Origin: Phymatolithon calcareum
Taxonomy: Eukaryota > Rhodophyta > Florideophyceae > Hapalidiales
Length of the DNA: 64,000 nt
Assembly: GCA_977006965.1 (NCBI GenBank)
Contig: OZ345372.1
Location: 1,054,001-1,118,000, forward strand
Direction: 5' to 3'
Each line of letters begins with the position of its first letter. Within the stretch, counting starts at the first letter, position 1. Position numbers and translations under genes: made by a program. This document shows positions 10,711-21,400 of the stretch, piece after piece. Under the pieces are notes generated by a model. That model saw only the letters and a list, made by a program, of their open reading frames with translations. It was not told the DNA's origin and made no database searches.

Positions 10711-11814
10711 CTAGTTGCTGCGGCTGCGTTTCTTCTCAAAATCTTCGATAGCGCCCTTCAATTCCTTAATCTTAGAAGAAGACATGCTTGAAATCATGCT
10801 TTGAAACATCTTTATCGTCGGAACGGGGACCCGACGACTTACTTGATAAGCATTCTGCAGGTCCTCAAGTTTCTTGCGGGTTTTTGTCAGCTCTCTCTCC
10901 ATCTTCTTCATCCTAGTTTTATCAGCTGCTTACACATGAGCAGCCGTGCTCTCCCACTCTTTTAACATCAAGCGCAGGTGAGTATTCTCTTCTTAGACCT
11001 TCTTCAAAGACTGAGCGTTTGATTCGGCGACCGGAGATTCAAAACCAGATTTTCAGTGGGCCAACTCTGCCTCCTTCTCTCTCCTCGCTTCCACTAGCTT
11101 CTGTCAAAGATGCTCAGTCTCGCCTTTCAGTTCGGACGAGGCTTGATTTGTAGCAGAAGCAAGCTCCCTCTTGACAGTCTCTTGTAGCGAACGGCGCTCT
11201 CGCTCTACAGCCAAACGCAAGTCTTCCTTTGCCCTTTGCTTATCATCTTGAAGAGCCTGACGAAGTGATTCGGCTTCCTTTTTTCGATGTGCAGCCTTTT
11301 CCCTTTCCTCGCGCAGCTCGCGTGATAATTTCGAGATGTTGTCCGGTACCACCCGTGTGACGACTGTTGCCGTCGGAATGACTGACAGTATGGAATGATC
11401 GCTCCCAGACTTTGGTGCAGGTTGCGGTTTTGCAAGGACTGAATTTAGAGTAGCAAAGGTAGTGCCTGGAGAGGCAGTTGCTTTCTGCTTCGAGGCGCTC
11501 TCTTTAGTCAGGACAGAACCTCCATTCTCGTTTATCAAGAGAGAGCTCTCATCTCTAGAGGCTAGTAGGATAGAAGCCGGGGGAGGAACTAAAGACTCTG
11601 ATGTGTCATTTGCGTTGTTCTGTTCACTGGAATCCATTGATACATTAAGGGCATCACCCGGGGTGGGTTTCCCCTTCTGAGTGGAGTTCCATGGACTATC
11701 AGTTCGGGTCTTCTGCGAAGCCCGTGATCTGGTCATCGTCGTTTTTGAGTTGTCGCCCCTTGTCTCGAGAGGTAGCGTCTGCGGCTCTTGTGGATGCCGG
11801 GATCGAGATTCCAA
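10711..11814 (-). pseudogene. Coiled-coil protein gene with four in-frame stops and no frameshift
   Basis: A single minus-strand frame of 368 codons. The first half is Ser/Thr/Pro-rich and low in complexity. From about nt 11340 it becomes a charged heptad coiled coil (LSRELREEREKAAHRKKEAE and onward) that continues through the end at 10711, closing with KELKGAIEDFEKKRSRSN. The coil is cut by TGA at 11104-11106, a second TGA about 60 nt on, and two TAA codons before 10911. Reading through each stop keeps the heptad character, so the frame itself is intact. No family is recognised. Upstream the frame is open to a TAG near 11866, so the true start is unknown. Confidence 0.45.
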
Positions 11815-11887
11815 GTGAGATTTCGAACGCCCCGTTCGTTTAGCAGGGGGAAAGAGGACGGCTTTTTTGGACTACTCTTTTTTTCGT

Positions 11888-13095
11888 TTAGAGAATAAAG
11901 TCAGAATCTATGTCTGAATCGGCGTCGCGCTTTCCATTGGTAAGGTTTCGGACTTCGACTGTTCCGAAAGGTGTTGAGTCGAACTCTCCGTCATGAATTT
12001 TTGCATAACTGCTTCGCATGAGAGTATTAATTTCACCGAGCCGAAGCGTGCTAATATAGTACAGATGCGTTCCCAGGAACTCGCCTATTTGGAATTTGGA
12101 TTCCCAGTAGATCAGCACGTCCAAGAGAGTACTGCTCTCTCCAATTTCAGGTACTGAGAATGAGCCGTTTGGCTCAGTACGGAGAAGCGTAATTGCGCCC
12201 TTAACGAGCTTCGTTTAGTGACGATGACCCATACTGGCGTTCAATAAGAAATGAACCCTTGAGTCATCGTACCTGATATCACCAGGAAATATACGTTTTC
12301 GAAGGCCTTCAACACCGCCAAATGTCGATTTTTTCGCAATTTTCACATTTGAGGATGGATCATTTCGCAAAGCCGTTCGAATCAACTGGATTTGATACAA
12401 ACAGGAAAGTGGTTTTGGAGACGGCTCAACACATTGAAGGGACACAGTTAAAATCTCCAAACAGCGAAGAGCTTGGTCGTGATCCTTGTGGTGGGACATC
12501 AAGACCGTAGCATCGACTAGCTTCTGGTCTTCTTCCCGAAGCACACGCATTAGTTTCCTAACTTGTGTTGCAGAAACGCGGTTGGCCGGAACATGAACTT
12601 GGCCGGAATCCTGAGCACTTGCTACACGGTGATTTCTACCCAGAATGTAGCGACGGACACCGATTCCAGGAAGAGGATCATTTGTACAGCACGGCTCATG
12701 CCCGCGGAAGCCAGTTGTACTGATGCCAGCACTAATATTAGACACCCGAACGGTATCCACTGGCCTTAGTATTGCTTGATGATCAGGAAGATGAAGCATC
12801 AATCGAAAGGGGATGAGATATTGAGCTCTGCCTCTGACCTCTTGCAAAATTCTCTCTGCTTCCACAACCACAGGTCGGATGGATCTTTTCGGTTGATGAG
12901 ATAGCTTACGTGCCCTGAACGCTCGCGCAACTGGCACTCCATGGTGTGTGGTCAGTGTACAACGTAGGAATCCGTCCCCGTTGAGGACGAACGAGAAAAG
13001 GAGGATGTTGTCGACGTCCAGTCTAAAAACAATGGCTGGAGAACTGAAGTGTCGAGATCGGGATATTTTCGTCGCATGCGACGTATCATATGTGA
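11888..13095 (-). pseudogene. Unrecognised protein gene with one in-frame stop
   Basis: A minus-strand frame is open from about 13095 to the TAA at 12212-12217 and then, in the same frame, on to 11888 (about 400 codons in total). The main part contains RPVVVEAERILQEVRGRAQ and a Cys/His-poor globular region. The distal part ends in an acidic tail (DADSDIDSDF). I recognise no domain. The next gene downstream, the coiled-coil frame at 10711-11814, is in a different frame and only 73 bp away, so the two may be parts of one decayed locus or element. No start codon is clearly preferred. Confidence 0.35.
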
Positions 13096-13790
13096 TATTT
13101 AATTAAGATATCTATGAATATCACGACAGTGGAATAAATCATACATTTCAAAATGTATGGTAGAAAGCAATGTCTCATAGCTTCAAGAAATATGATTAGA
13201 GTGCCATGAGGAGTGCAAGGGACTGTATACGTAAAAGAAGATAGAGATTTTTGGCGAGAAAATCTGGAGTCAGAGAGAGAGGATGATCTGCTCTTGGGCC
13301 CCTCAGCGTCGAGTTCTCCGACACATTTGGAGGAATCCCTACGAGACCTTACTCCTGAGGAGGTGCTAAATCGTGGCGTTGAGTAGCAATTTCGGCTTCT
13401 TCTCAAGCCCGTGGAAGTAATTTGAAGACAAGCAGGATTGATTTCGACAAACACCGCATTGTTTCGGATTCTCCACCCCCGGGTAACTTTGGTGCAGCAC
13501 GACGCATTTCTGCGCATTGAAGGTGCAGCACATAGCGCTAAGAAACCATCGAGTCGGTTATGCTGCTCGTCGCTCCACGGTGGTATTAACAATCTCGCTG
13601 AGGGTTGAGCGCCTCTTCTCTCTTCTGAATGTCTAATCTGCTGGCGACAAGAGCTCAAAACTGCGGTTTCTCTACGGACCTCATTGGTTTCCAAACACCG
13701 CTCCCTGATATTGGAATTGCCCCAACTGGGTGGTTTTTCGTTCCCGTCGCATTGTTCCACTATCTGCTTTTCCTGCGCCTTGAAAAACAA
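13086..13790 (-). CDS. Hypothetical Ser/Arg-rich 234-residue frame
   Basis: Open from 13790 to 13086 without a stop. It is rich in Ser, Arg and Cys and ends in a hydrophobic stretch. Its first codons lie inside the repeated module that starts at 13732, which speaks against it being an original gene. It may be chance. Confidence 0.15.
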   Translation of the reverse strand: MFFKAQEKQIVEQCDGNEKPPSWGNSNIRERCLETNEVRRETAVLSSCRQQIRHSEERRGAQPSARLLIPPWSDEQHNRLDGFLALCAAPSMRRNASCCTKVTRGWRIRNNAVFVEINPACLQITSTGLRRSRNCYSTPRFSTSSGVRSRRDSSKCVGELDAEGPKSRSSSLSDSRFSRQKSLSSFTYTVPCTPHGTLIIFLEAMRHCFLPYILKCMIYSTVVIFIDILIKYHI

Positions 13791-14416
13791 ACAAGATGAC
13801 GTGCCTTAACTACGTACTACGCTGCCATTGTAGCTGCAGAAAGCATCATCTGAGCTCCGCGCAGCCGGGCACCAACTTATCTGTGTAATCGGCGGTTGGT
13901 CGGTTGGACTTCTCGGTCGACAACGGATGCCAGTTGTGGGACGCTCGTCGACATGACCCGAGGACAACTGGAGCTCATCACGATCGCACGAGCTGATGTC
14001 ACTCTGTGTGCCGGTACAAGTCAAAGTGCCAAAGTGCAATCTTCATGTCAAGAAGCGAGACTCATTTTTGGCTGACCAATATCAACTTGCCGAAAAGTTG
14101 GAACAGAAATGCCCAGTCCCAAAAGTGTACCAAGGCGCTATTGCACTTGATGGTGTATCCGTTCATGCTCATGTCGTTTACAGTAAAATGTCCAAGATCG
14201 CGTGCAAACGCTCACCCTGCAAAGGAGGATGCAAACGTTTTTCAGAAAAACTTTTTCTTGGAGGAGAATGCATATGATAGAGTGTCCTCTCGTGCATTCT
14301 CGATCGTACTGTACAGTATACTAAATTAGAATCTAATCATATCTGATATGTAAACAATTTATTTCTAATAAATTAATTCATTACACATGTATACATGTAT
14401 AAATTTATTCCTAATT
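13732..14416. repeat. Shared module, copy A; left border of the tandem segment array
   Basis: From GGTTTTTCG at 13732 the sequence is closely related to 28515-29213 and 50252-50806; to the left of 13732 it is not, so this is the left breakpoint of the duplication. The module contains a plus-strand frame (13996-14277) with VPKCNLHVKKRDSFLADQYQ and a Cys-rich end (CKRSPCKGGC) that stays readable in copy B. Its family is unknown. The AT-rich end carries TAAATTAATTC-like sequence and a TACATGTATA palindrome common to all copies. Confidence 0.7.
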
Positions 14417-15160
14417 ACAGTCGAACCTGTATAGCTGCAACACGGCGGTAAAGCAGGTTGGTATGCAGTAATAGAGGTTTTGCAGTCTTGGAGGCTTTAT
14501 CATAAGGGGCTACAGAAACATTCTACCCAATCGTCCACGAGGCTCAGTTGAACCAATCAGTGACCTCTCTCTGCTGGAGCCCCTTCTTGTGGTCGGAGCG
14601 AATCTTACGTTGCGATGCGTGGATGGCGCGCCGCACAGACCACGAACACTCTCCGCTCTCGTCCATGATCTCTACTGCGAAACTCAGATGACGCAACTGC
14701 TCAGCAAGCGACAATTGCGGCTTGTTCTCCTTTTCAACACTCTCAGCGGCTTCGCTGGTCTCAACAGGATTCATTTCATGCAGGATATCGCCGACAAGTG
14801 CCGCCTCTTCCACATCTGCGATGCAGTCATCCTCCTCATTTGGGCTGACGAGGTATGCGCAGTGGTGTTTCCTTCAGGGATGAGCATCATCAAATAACGC
14901 TATTCTATGTAGCACATGGAACTTACTTGGCAAGCAGCCCTGCACGATTTATGACGAGAGCCAGTCTCTGTTGCAATCCGTGCTATCAAAATTTTATTCA
15001 AAATTAAGGGTGGCATTCCCTTCAGTTGCACTAATGCAGTTTGCAAGGTAAGTTTAAATTTAGTTACTTTTCGGCATATACCAAATCGGTCTAGGCGATT
15101 CGATTGCACGAGTGCAGGTTTTGCAGCTATACAGGTTGCAGCTATACAGGTTCGACTGTA
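14416..15160 (-). mobile_element. 741-bp pogo/Tigger-type non-autonomous element
   Basis: The element spans 14418-15158 between TA dinucleotides (14416-14417 and 15159-15160). The ends are inverted: CAGTCGAACCTGTATAGCTG on the left, and the same string reverse-complemented on the right, where it is partly doubled. The homologous site in segment B (CTAATTAGTATCCT, 29208-29220) lacks it, which confirms the borders and the TA duplication. Confidence 0.85.
14544..14813 (-). pseudogene. C-terminal tail of a pogo/Tigger transposase
   Basis: An 89-codon minus-strand frame inside the 741-bp element. It reads as the acidic-helical tail that follows the DDE domain in pogo transposases (SLAEQLRHLSFAVEIMDESG) and ends QQREVTDWFN. 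The last block fits a PCNA-interacting peptide (Q-x2-V-x2-W-F). The catalytic domain is absent, so this is an internal-deletion derivative. Confidence 0.5.
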
Positions 15161-16087
15161 GTATCCTCAGGGGAAGGTAGAAGGGGAGTAGCGCAGAGGG
15201 GTATCATAGCTTTTTTTAATGATAAAATCATTTGAACGTTGTATGAAACAAATTGTTTAGTATCAAAAAGTGGTCGATATTTATACTTGATTCAGTGTAA
15301 GGTTTTTTGGACCATTGGTGGAAACAGGTACAGCGTGTACTGCCGGTTGCTCTCCTTGCAGTATCACCTTTTGTGGGCAGAATTAAACACAATTCATGGC
15401 GAGTCATGCAAATAGGGCAATAGTGCCTAAACGGTTGTCTGTCGGCGATTAATTTGATCTGAAATTTTTTGAGATTTTGTGGAACTTTCTATGTCCCCGT
15501 TATTTTCTCAAAGTATTCGACTAAAATGTGGACCTCAAGTTTGGCGGGAATTACATGTGCGGATAGAATCTATTGGGAGCAGAGTGTGGAGTACAGGATC
15601 TGGCACTTCTCTGGGTGTCCTGAGAAATGAATTTGCAAGCTACAGCATCGGAGTCAAGCAACTCCACAGTTGAAGAGGCATCGCCGTGATCTCATAAACA
15701 AGGGGACGGGGTGGGGGGCCACTTTCCTCGAACCTGAGAACACCCCACAAAGCTTTACCCATATTCGCAAAATCGCACCCCGCTTTTTAAACGTCTGCAG
15801 AAACAGGCCACCAACCATTGCCAAGGAGAAGCAGCATTTAATGCACATGTCGAACACTGTAAAGATCCGGTGAGGCGCAAGTGCTGCCTTGGCATTTACC
15901 GATTGGCTGTCATTATTGGGCAGACTCACAATTGCCCAATAATTCTTGAAATTGGCGTTAATATTTTTGAAACAAGCATAATCTCATAAATAACTAAGGA
16001 CGAAGCAAGCGTACTTTTTAATACAAAATTTGATACTTCTAGATTCTGCGTTACTCCCCTTCTAACCTTCCCCTGGTACAGTATCCT
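15161..16087. mobile_element. 908-bp CAGGGG-ended inverted-repeat element, copy A
   Basis: The element spans 15168-16075, beginning CAGGGGAAGGTAGAAGGGGA and ending in the complementary TTCCCCTG. GTATCCT precedes it (15161-15167) and recurs at 16081-16087, five bases (GTACA) after the right end. Segment C has one uninterrupted GTATCCT at the equivalent place (near 52276), the empty site. Internal frames (15479-15673, 15929-15654) are short and unrecognised. This is the same family as 4413-4963. Confidence 0.8.
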
Positions 16088-16150
16088 GAATAGTTTCTCT
16101 ACTGTATGATCACCTTGCACCCCCTTCAGATTTTTCGGGGGTTACTGTTG

Positions 16151-18250
16151 TACAGTACTCCCTTGCCAACTGGATATTCACTAACTGGATATCCGCTCCA
16201 ACTGGATACGACACGGCGCCACCAAGTTGGGACCCAATAAAATTTAATCAAATTTTAGGTTGAGGTGAATATTCTCCAAGTGGATATTGAAAACGGTCAG
16301 TCACGGCGCAGAAACCTATTTAACAATTAAATTTTTGATTGTACAAAGCTAATCACTGATGACGGCATGTGAATCACCTGGAATGCATCATCACAAATCC
16401 TTGATGCAAATCAGCGTCATCAAAATACTGTAGTAGAAAAGTGGTGGTCAGTCGCCCTGGACAGGCAATCCGTACCCCAGCCTTCCTTTGATCCTACATT
16501 CCTATCTGCCGTATCACCGAATCATGGGTTTGCTGACCCTCTCCATCGATCAGAAGCGTCAAATTCTAGCCGAGCGCGCTCGTAGAATTGAGAATTCCCT
16601 ACCTTCCACCCAAAGCGATCTTGCTCAATGGGCAGCTACTGAGTTTAATCTCAGTAAGCTACCAAGTCAGCCTGTGCTGTCACGAATTAAGAAAAACAAA
16701 GACCTCATTTTGGGGCCAAGTTCCCTTCCGGCGCGGCTCCACGAGCCGAACCGAAAGAGAGTGCTGCAGTGTCAACATCCACAGCTAGAATCCGCGTTGG
16801 CGACGTGGGTCTTTGATCAGCACGCCCTCAAGAGATATGTCAATGGAGACATGATTAAGGAGAAGGGAGCTAGATTAGCGTCCTTAATGAACCAGAGGCT
16901 TCCAGACGATAAAAAAATCCACTTAAAATTCTCCAATGGGTGGCTTCAAAATTTTCAGGAAAGGCATGGCTTCAAGTCGTACAAGTCTCATGGGGAATCC
17001 AGCGATGCCGATGATGGTGCCATAGCTGCATTGGTCCCTCACCTTCAATCGGAGCTTAAAAATTATGATCTTAAGGACATTTGGAATTGCGATGAGACCG
17101 GCCTTTATTATCGTATGGCTCCCGACCGAACCATTGCCCGTGAGCAGCTCAAGGGTCGTAAAAAAGATAAGACTCGGCTGACGTATCTTCTGTGCTGTAA
17201 TGCAGATGGTACTGAGAAGTTTCCATTAACAATTGTTGGATACGCCAGGAGGCCAAGGCCCTTTAACAAGAAGACAGGTCACGAGCTAGGATTCGATTAC
17301 TATAACAATAAGAAGGCGTGGATGAGGAGAGAGATCTTCTTTCCATGGCTCCAACGGCTTGACGACTATATTGCACAGAATCCAGGAAGAAAGATAATCT
17401 TGCTGTCCGACAATTGCAGTGCTCATTTAACAGTCGACAATCTTCCTGCCCTCAACAACGTCACTGTTAGATTTCTTCCTCCAAATACCACGTCTAAAAT
17501 CCAGCCCATGGATGCCGGAATAATTGCATCGTTCAAGATCAGATATCGCAAGATTCAATACAATCGGGCTATTGACTTTACAGATTTGAATGTTCAGAAT
17601 ATCTACAACATTGATCAGCTCACGTCAATGAGATGGGCGACAAGTGTTTGGGAATCGATGCCGTCCCATGTAATCTTTAATTGTTGGAAGGCGACAGGTC
17701 TGCTCAAGGAGAAGCTTTCTCCAGACGATCAGTCCCCTCCAGACAACTGGGATAACTTAGCAACCCAAGATCTTCAATCTGTAATTGATAATCTCGCGCC
17801 CGTGCGTACACGAATCGCCATCTCAGATTTGTTGAACATGGACGATGATGGGGAAAGCACAGAATAATCTACCGATGATGCTCTTGCGGATTATGCTATT
17901 AGTATGTTAAATGACGAAGATGGTCATGAAAACGATGATGAAGATGAGCTGAAAGTTACCCTGCCTCCTCTGAAGGAGCAGCTAAAGGCTGTTGCGCTTG
18001 CCAAGGCTCTTCTGGAGGACAAATTTGAGGTTGATTCTTCTGTAACTCGGGCGCTTGCGAACGCGCAAAGGCACCTACGTGTGGAGATAGCTCAAGCACA
18101 GAGGCAGACCAAAATTTCCAGTTTTTTTAATAAACTTTAAGGTTTCCAATATGATATCAACTTATGATTCATCTCGGTAACTGAATAACCTCCACAACTG
18201 GATATGGACCCTGTCTCCCGACAGTATCCACTTAGCGAGGGCTGACTGTA
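16151..18250 (+). mobile_element. 2,096-bp pogo/Tigger DNA transposon in the NLR-A upstream region
   Basis: The element spans 16153-18248 between TA dinucleotides. The left end is CAGTACTCCCTTGCCAACTG and the right end read inward is CAGTCAGCCCTCGCTAAGTG, an imperfect inverted pair of the usual pogo type; several GGATA/TGGATAT subterminal repeats follow. Segments B (near 38202) and C (near 52342) show the unoccupied site CTGTATAACTT. The right end lies 236 bp before the NLR-A start codon, so it could affect that gene's promoter. Confidence 0.92.
16524..18140 (+). pseudogene. Tigger/pogo transposase with one in-frame stop
   Basis: The ATG at 16524 gives MGLLTLSIDQKRQILAERAR, the first helix-turn-helix. 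A CENP-B-type HTH follows (about nt 16780-16980, ending NGWLQNFQERHGFKSYKSHG). The DDE domain has its three acidic residues at WNCDETGLYYR, ILLSDNCSAH and IQPMDAGIIASFK, that is DDD. A TAA at 17865-17867 interrupts the frame. The same frame then continues to 18140 with an acidic stretch and ends RQTKISSFFNKL, a textbook PCNA-interacting peptide (Q-x2-I-x2-F-F) as known for pogo transposases. Apart from this stop all 539 codons are in one frame, so inactivation is recent or the tail is simply lost. Confidence 0.9.
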
Positions 18251-18258
18251 TAACTTAC

Positions 18259-18276
18259 TTGCACCTGTAGGTGCAA
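18259..18276. promoter_or_regulatory. 18-bp palindrome upstream of NLR-A
   Basis: TTGCACCTGTAGGTGCAA is a perfect 8+2+8 inverted repeat. It ends 208 bp before the NLR-A ATG and is kept at the same distance in copies B (38232-38249, one mismatch) and C (52370-52387). A dimeric-factor binding site is possible; this is inference. Confidence 0.35.
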
Positions 18277-18484
18277 CTGCAGGTATGTGCTGTTGGGTGA
18301 TAGCATACTCGTTAAAACTACGTTTCCGCACAGAGACACACTTCCACCAAGACTGATTCTTGAGGACACTCGTGCTCTCGTCCTCCGATCTCGCCTGAGG
18401 AGCTTTGCAAAGCACGCCACACAAGGTTGTAAGCTGTGAGCTTGGCTATAGGGCTGTGCCTCGACGTCTTTTCCCTTTGCCGGA

Positions 18485-21400
18485 ATGGCTGATCTTTTTC
18501 TCGGACTTGTCGGCATAGTCGATCCGTTAGCAACGAGATTGTCTGACTTAAAGAAGCGCTGCGAAGACTTCGGGTCACTGCCCGACAACTGGAATTCTTC
18601 AATCAAGTCCTTCGAAGACTACAAAACAAGTTTTAATAATATCCAAGCAACTCTTGTGAATGACAAGGAATGTATTGGAGAACGTGCAGCAAGCATATTT
18701 CGCGACATTCTCAAGCCAGTTGAGGAATCCCTGACAACGGCAGGGGCCATGTTGAAGAGCCTGGAGGATGAGTTCACAAGAGAGAACTCTCCTGCGTCTG
18801 CGAGTGGGAGCTGTCATGTGATCGGTAGCTCTTCGAAAGACGGGCGTCTTTCATTGCGAATCAGGAATCGAATTGTTGACGATCATGCAGTGAAGGAGGG
18901 CAAGCTATTCGCTAGGGTGAACAAGGTGAAAACAACGCTTGAAGAACTTGACGCGATATAGAAGGAGGCTCGATCCACGATTGAACGTGTATCAATAGCC
19001 CTCGTTACCCCTTCCATGAGAAGTAATGACATGATTGCACGTGATGAATATGCTGCGCATTTTGATGAGCCCGCGCTTCCAAAGAATTTGGTGCTAAACT
19101 TCAGCGGTGATACCATGGAGGGATTCTTGAAGCGTGCAGTGTTGTCGGACTCTGCAAGTGAAAGTGTGACGGCTGCTGTTAGTGCAAGTGTTGTTGGGGC
19201 GGTGGGAATGGGTGGAGTGGGGAAAACAGTTGCGCTTCAAGGTCTTTGCCATGAATGGGAAGTACAGAAGAAGTACTTGGACGGGGTTTTCTTCGTCACT
19301 CTTGGACAGGACGCTGCTGAAGAGGATGTCATTGAAGGAGTTGCACACTTTGTTGAAAGCTCGGGCGGCAAGTGTCTTGCGAGGGATATCACAAATAAGA
19401 GATCTGCAGCATCAGCTGCTAAAAAAGCGTCTCTGTGGTTCAAAGGTAGATGTGCGCTGTTCGTGTGCGATGATATCTGGTCGTTCGACGGGCACCCAAT
19501 TGGATATCTAAGTTCGCTTAAGCTGTTGCTTTGTAACTCGCCATTAAGTGCGATGGTGATATCTACACGGGAGAAGTCCATCTCACAACAGTTCTTCGAG
19601 GTGAAGTTCTGTCCGCGCGAAGTTCGTGGGCAGGAAGCGTTGAGGATTCTCACCAAGTATGCTGGGATCGAAATTGAATCTGTTGACTCATCAAGAGACA
19701 CTTTGGCGGCATTTCGAGACATCTTGGATGTGTGCGCTGGATTACCAGTAGCATTAGGTGCTGCTGGGACGGGTCTTCGCAACTTAATGGAAGAAAACAG
19801 TGGCAGCATTGGTCGATCGGCAGTAATCTATGCGGATGAGCTGAAAGAAAACATTGAAAGTGTAGGAGATGAAAGTGTTGATGAGTACCGGGGACTGAGA
19901 GCTGTGGTTGAGACGAGTTTGCGGCATTGCGAAAAGTGGGCATGTGGCACGGAAGGTCGGAGGAAACTTGGATGCGAATTGAGCGTGAGAGAAAAGTTTG
20001 AAACACTGAGTGTTGTACGCAAGCAGGGTTGGATTCCTCGGACATCTCTGAAACGTCTGTGGGAGACTGACGAGCGAGCGACTAAGCAACTTATGTCTAA
20101 ACTTTCAGATATGCACCTAATTTTTCGGCGCAGGCATGCAACTCCAGCGGGAGAGGTTGACGGACTGGCACTGCATGATCTCGTGCTTGAACAAGCCAAG
20201 AAGATGTCTATTGACAACAATCGTGTTTTTTTTTGGCATGCACGGTTCCTCGACGGGTACATGCGGAAAGTGGCTGGTAACGTGTTGCAGTCGAATAAGC
20301 ATAATTGTGGGGAGTGGTGGGATTGTGAAAAACTACCCGAGGACGGGTACATTGAAAAGAACCTCGCTCGACACTTGGCAATGAGCGAAGGGATTGAGCT
20401 GGAATTGTTGCTATCGGATGTACGATGGTCGAGGAGGCGAATGAAGTTTGGAGGATTAGTTGCCCTGCGGGACGATTTTCAGGAATTACGTCGTGGTAGC
20501 AGGAGAGTTATTGAGGCTGACGCAGTTCTGAAAGCCCTCGAAGAAAGCTGGGTGAACATCAACAAGAGTATACACGCAACTCCGTTTGATATGTACGGTC
20601 GCTTGCAATCGCAGTGCCCATCGTCAGAGTTTGTGCAGCGCTTCCTGTCGAGTGTTTCGATGCATGTTCCAAAGCCTCACTACGTACCAAAACACGAGCT
20701 GCGATGGAGGGCGGACGCCGGACAACTGTTCCGTATCGACTTTGAGGAGGAGGTTAGTGCCCTGTGTTTCAGCGAAGAACGAAATGTAATTGCAGTCGTG
20801 CAAGGACAGGAAATCCATGTTTTCGATTTGCAAGCGATGTGTATTGTGCAGACACTGAAGGGTCATGACGGTAGGATCACCAGTGTTGCAATGAATGCAG
20901 ATGGAAGTCCAATTGCTTCGGGAAGATTGGACGAAACTGTTCGTCTATGGGATGGGAAGAGCGGAGAATGCATTCTGGGACCACTCCGTGGACACGAGCG
21001 TGGTGTGCTGTGCGTTGCAATGAGCAGTGACGGAAGTCGAATTATTTCGGGATCTTTGGACAACACTGTTCGTGTATGGGATGGGCAGAGCGGAGAATGC
21101 ATTCTGGGACCACTCCGTGGACACGAGAATGGTGTGGAGTGCGTTGCAATGAGCGGTGACGGAAGTCGAATTATTTCGGGATCTCGTGACAAGACTGTTC
21201 GTGTATGGGACGGGCATAGCGGAGAATGCATTCTGGGACCACTCCATGGACACGAGGGTGGTGTGGAGTGCGTTGCAATGAGCGGTGACGAAAGTCGAAT
21301 TATTTCGGGATCTGGTGACAGAACTGTTCGTGTATGGGATGGGCAGAGCGGAGAATGCATTCTGGGACCACTCCGTGGACACGAGCGTGGTGTGCTGTGC

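Noticed and set aside
10711-11814. Stop-codon reassignment to explain in-frame stops in the coiled-coil gene
   Set aside because: Confident genes in the window end at TAA (Prp40-like, eS25), TAG (CENP-C, NLRs) and TGA (DJ-1, protease), so the standard code applies.
13806-14039. Minus-strand CTGTQSDISSC ... GIRC pattern resembling the end of an SRCR domain in the shared module
   Set aside because: Only the last third would match, an in-frame stop lies immediately upstream, and the opposite-strand frame is equally plausible; too weak to call.
18485-18961. Independent 158-residue protein from the N-terminal part of NLR-A
   Set aside because: The stop replaces a Trp codon that is intact in both paralogs and the frame continues unbroken; a mutated NLR is the simpler reading.
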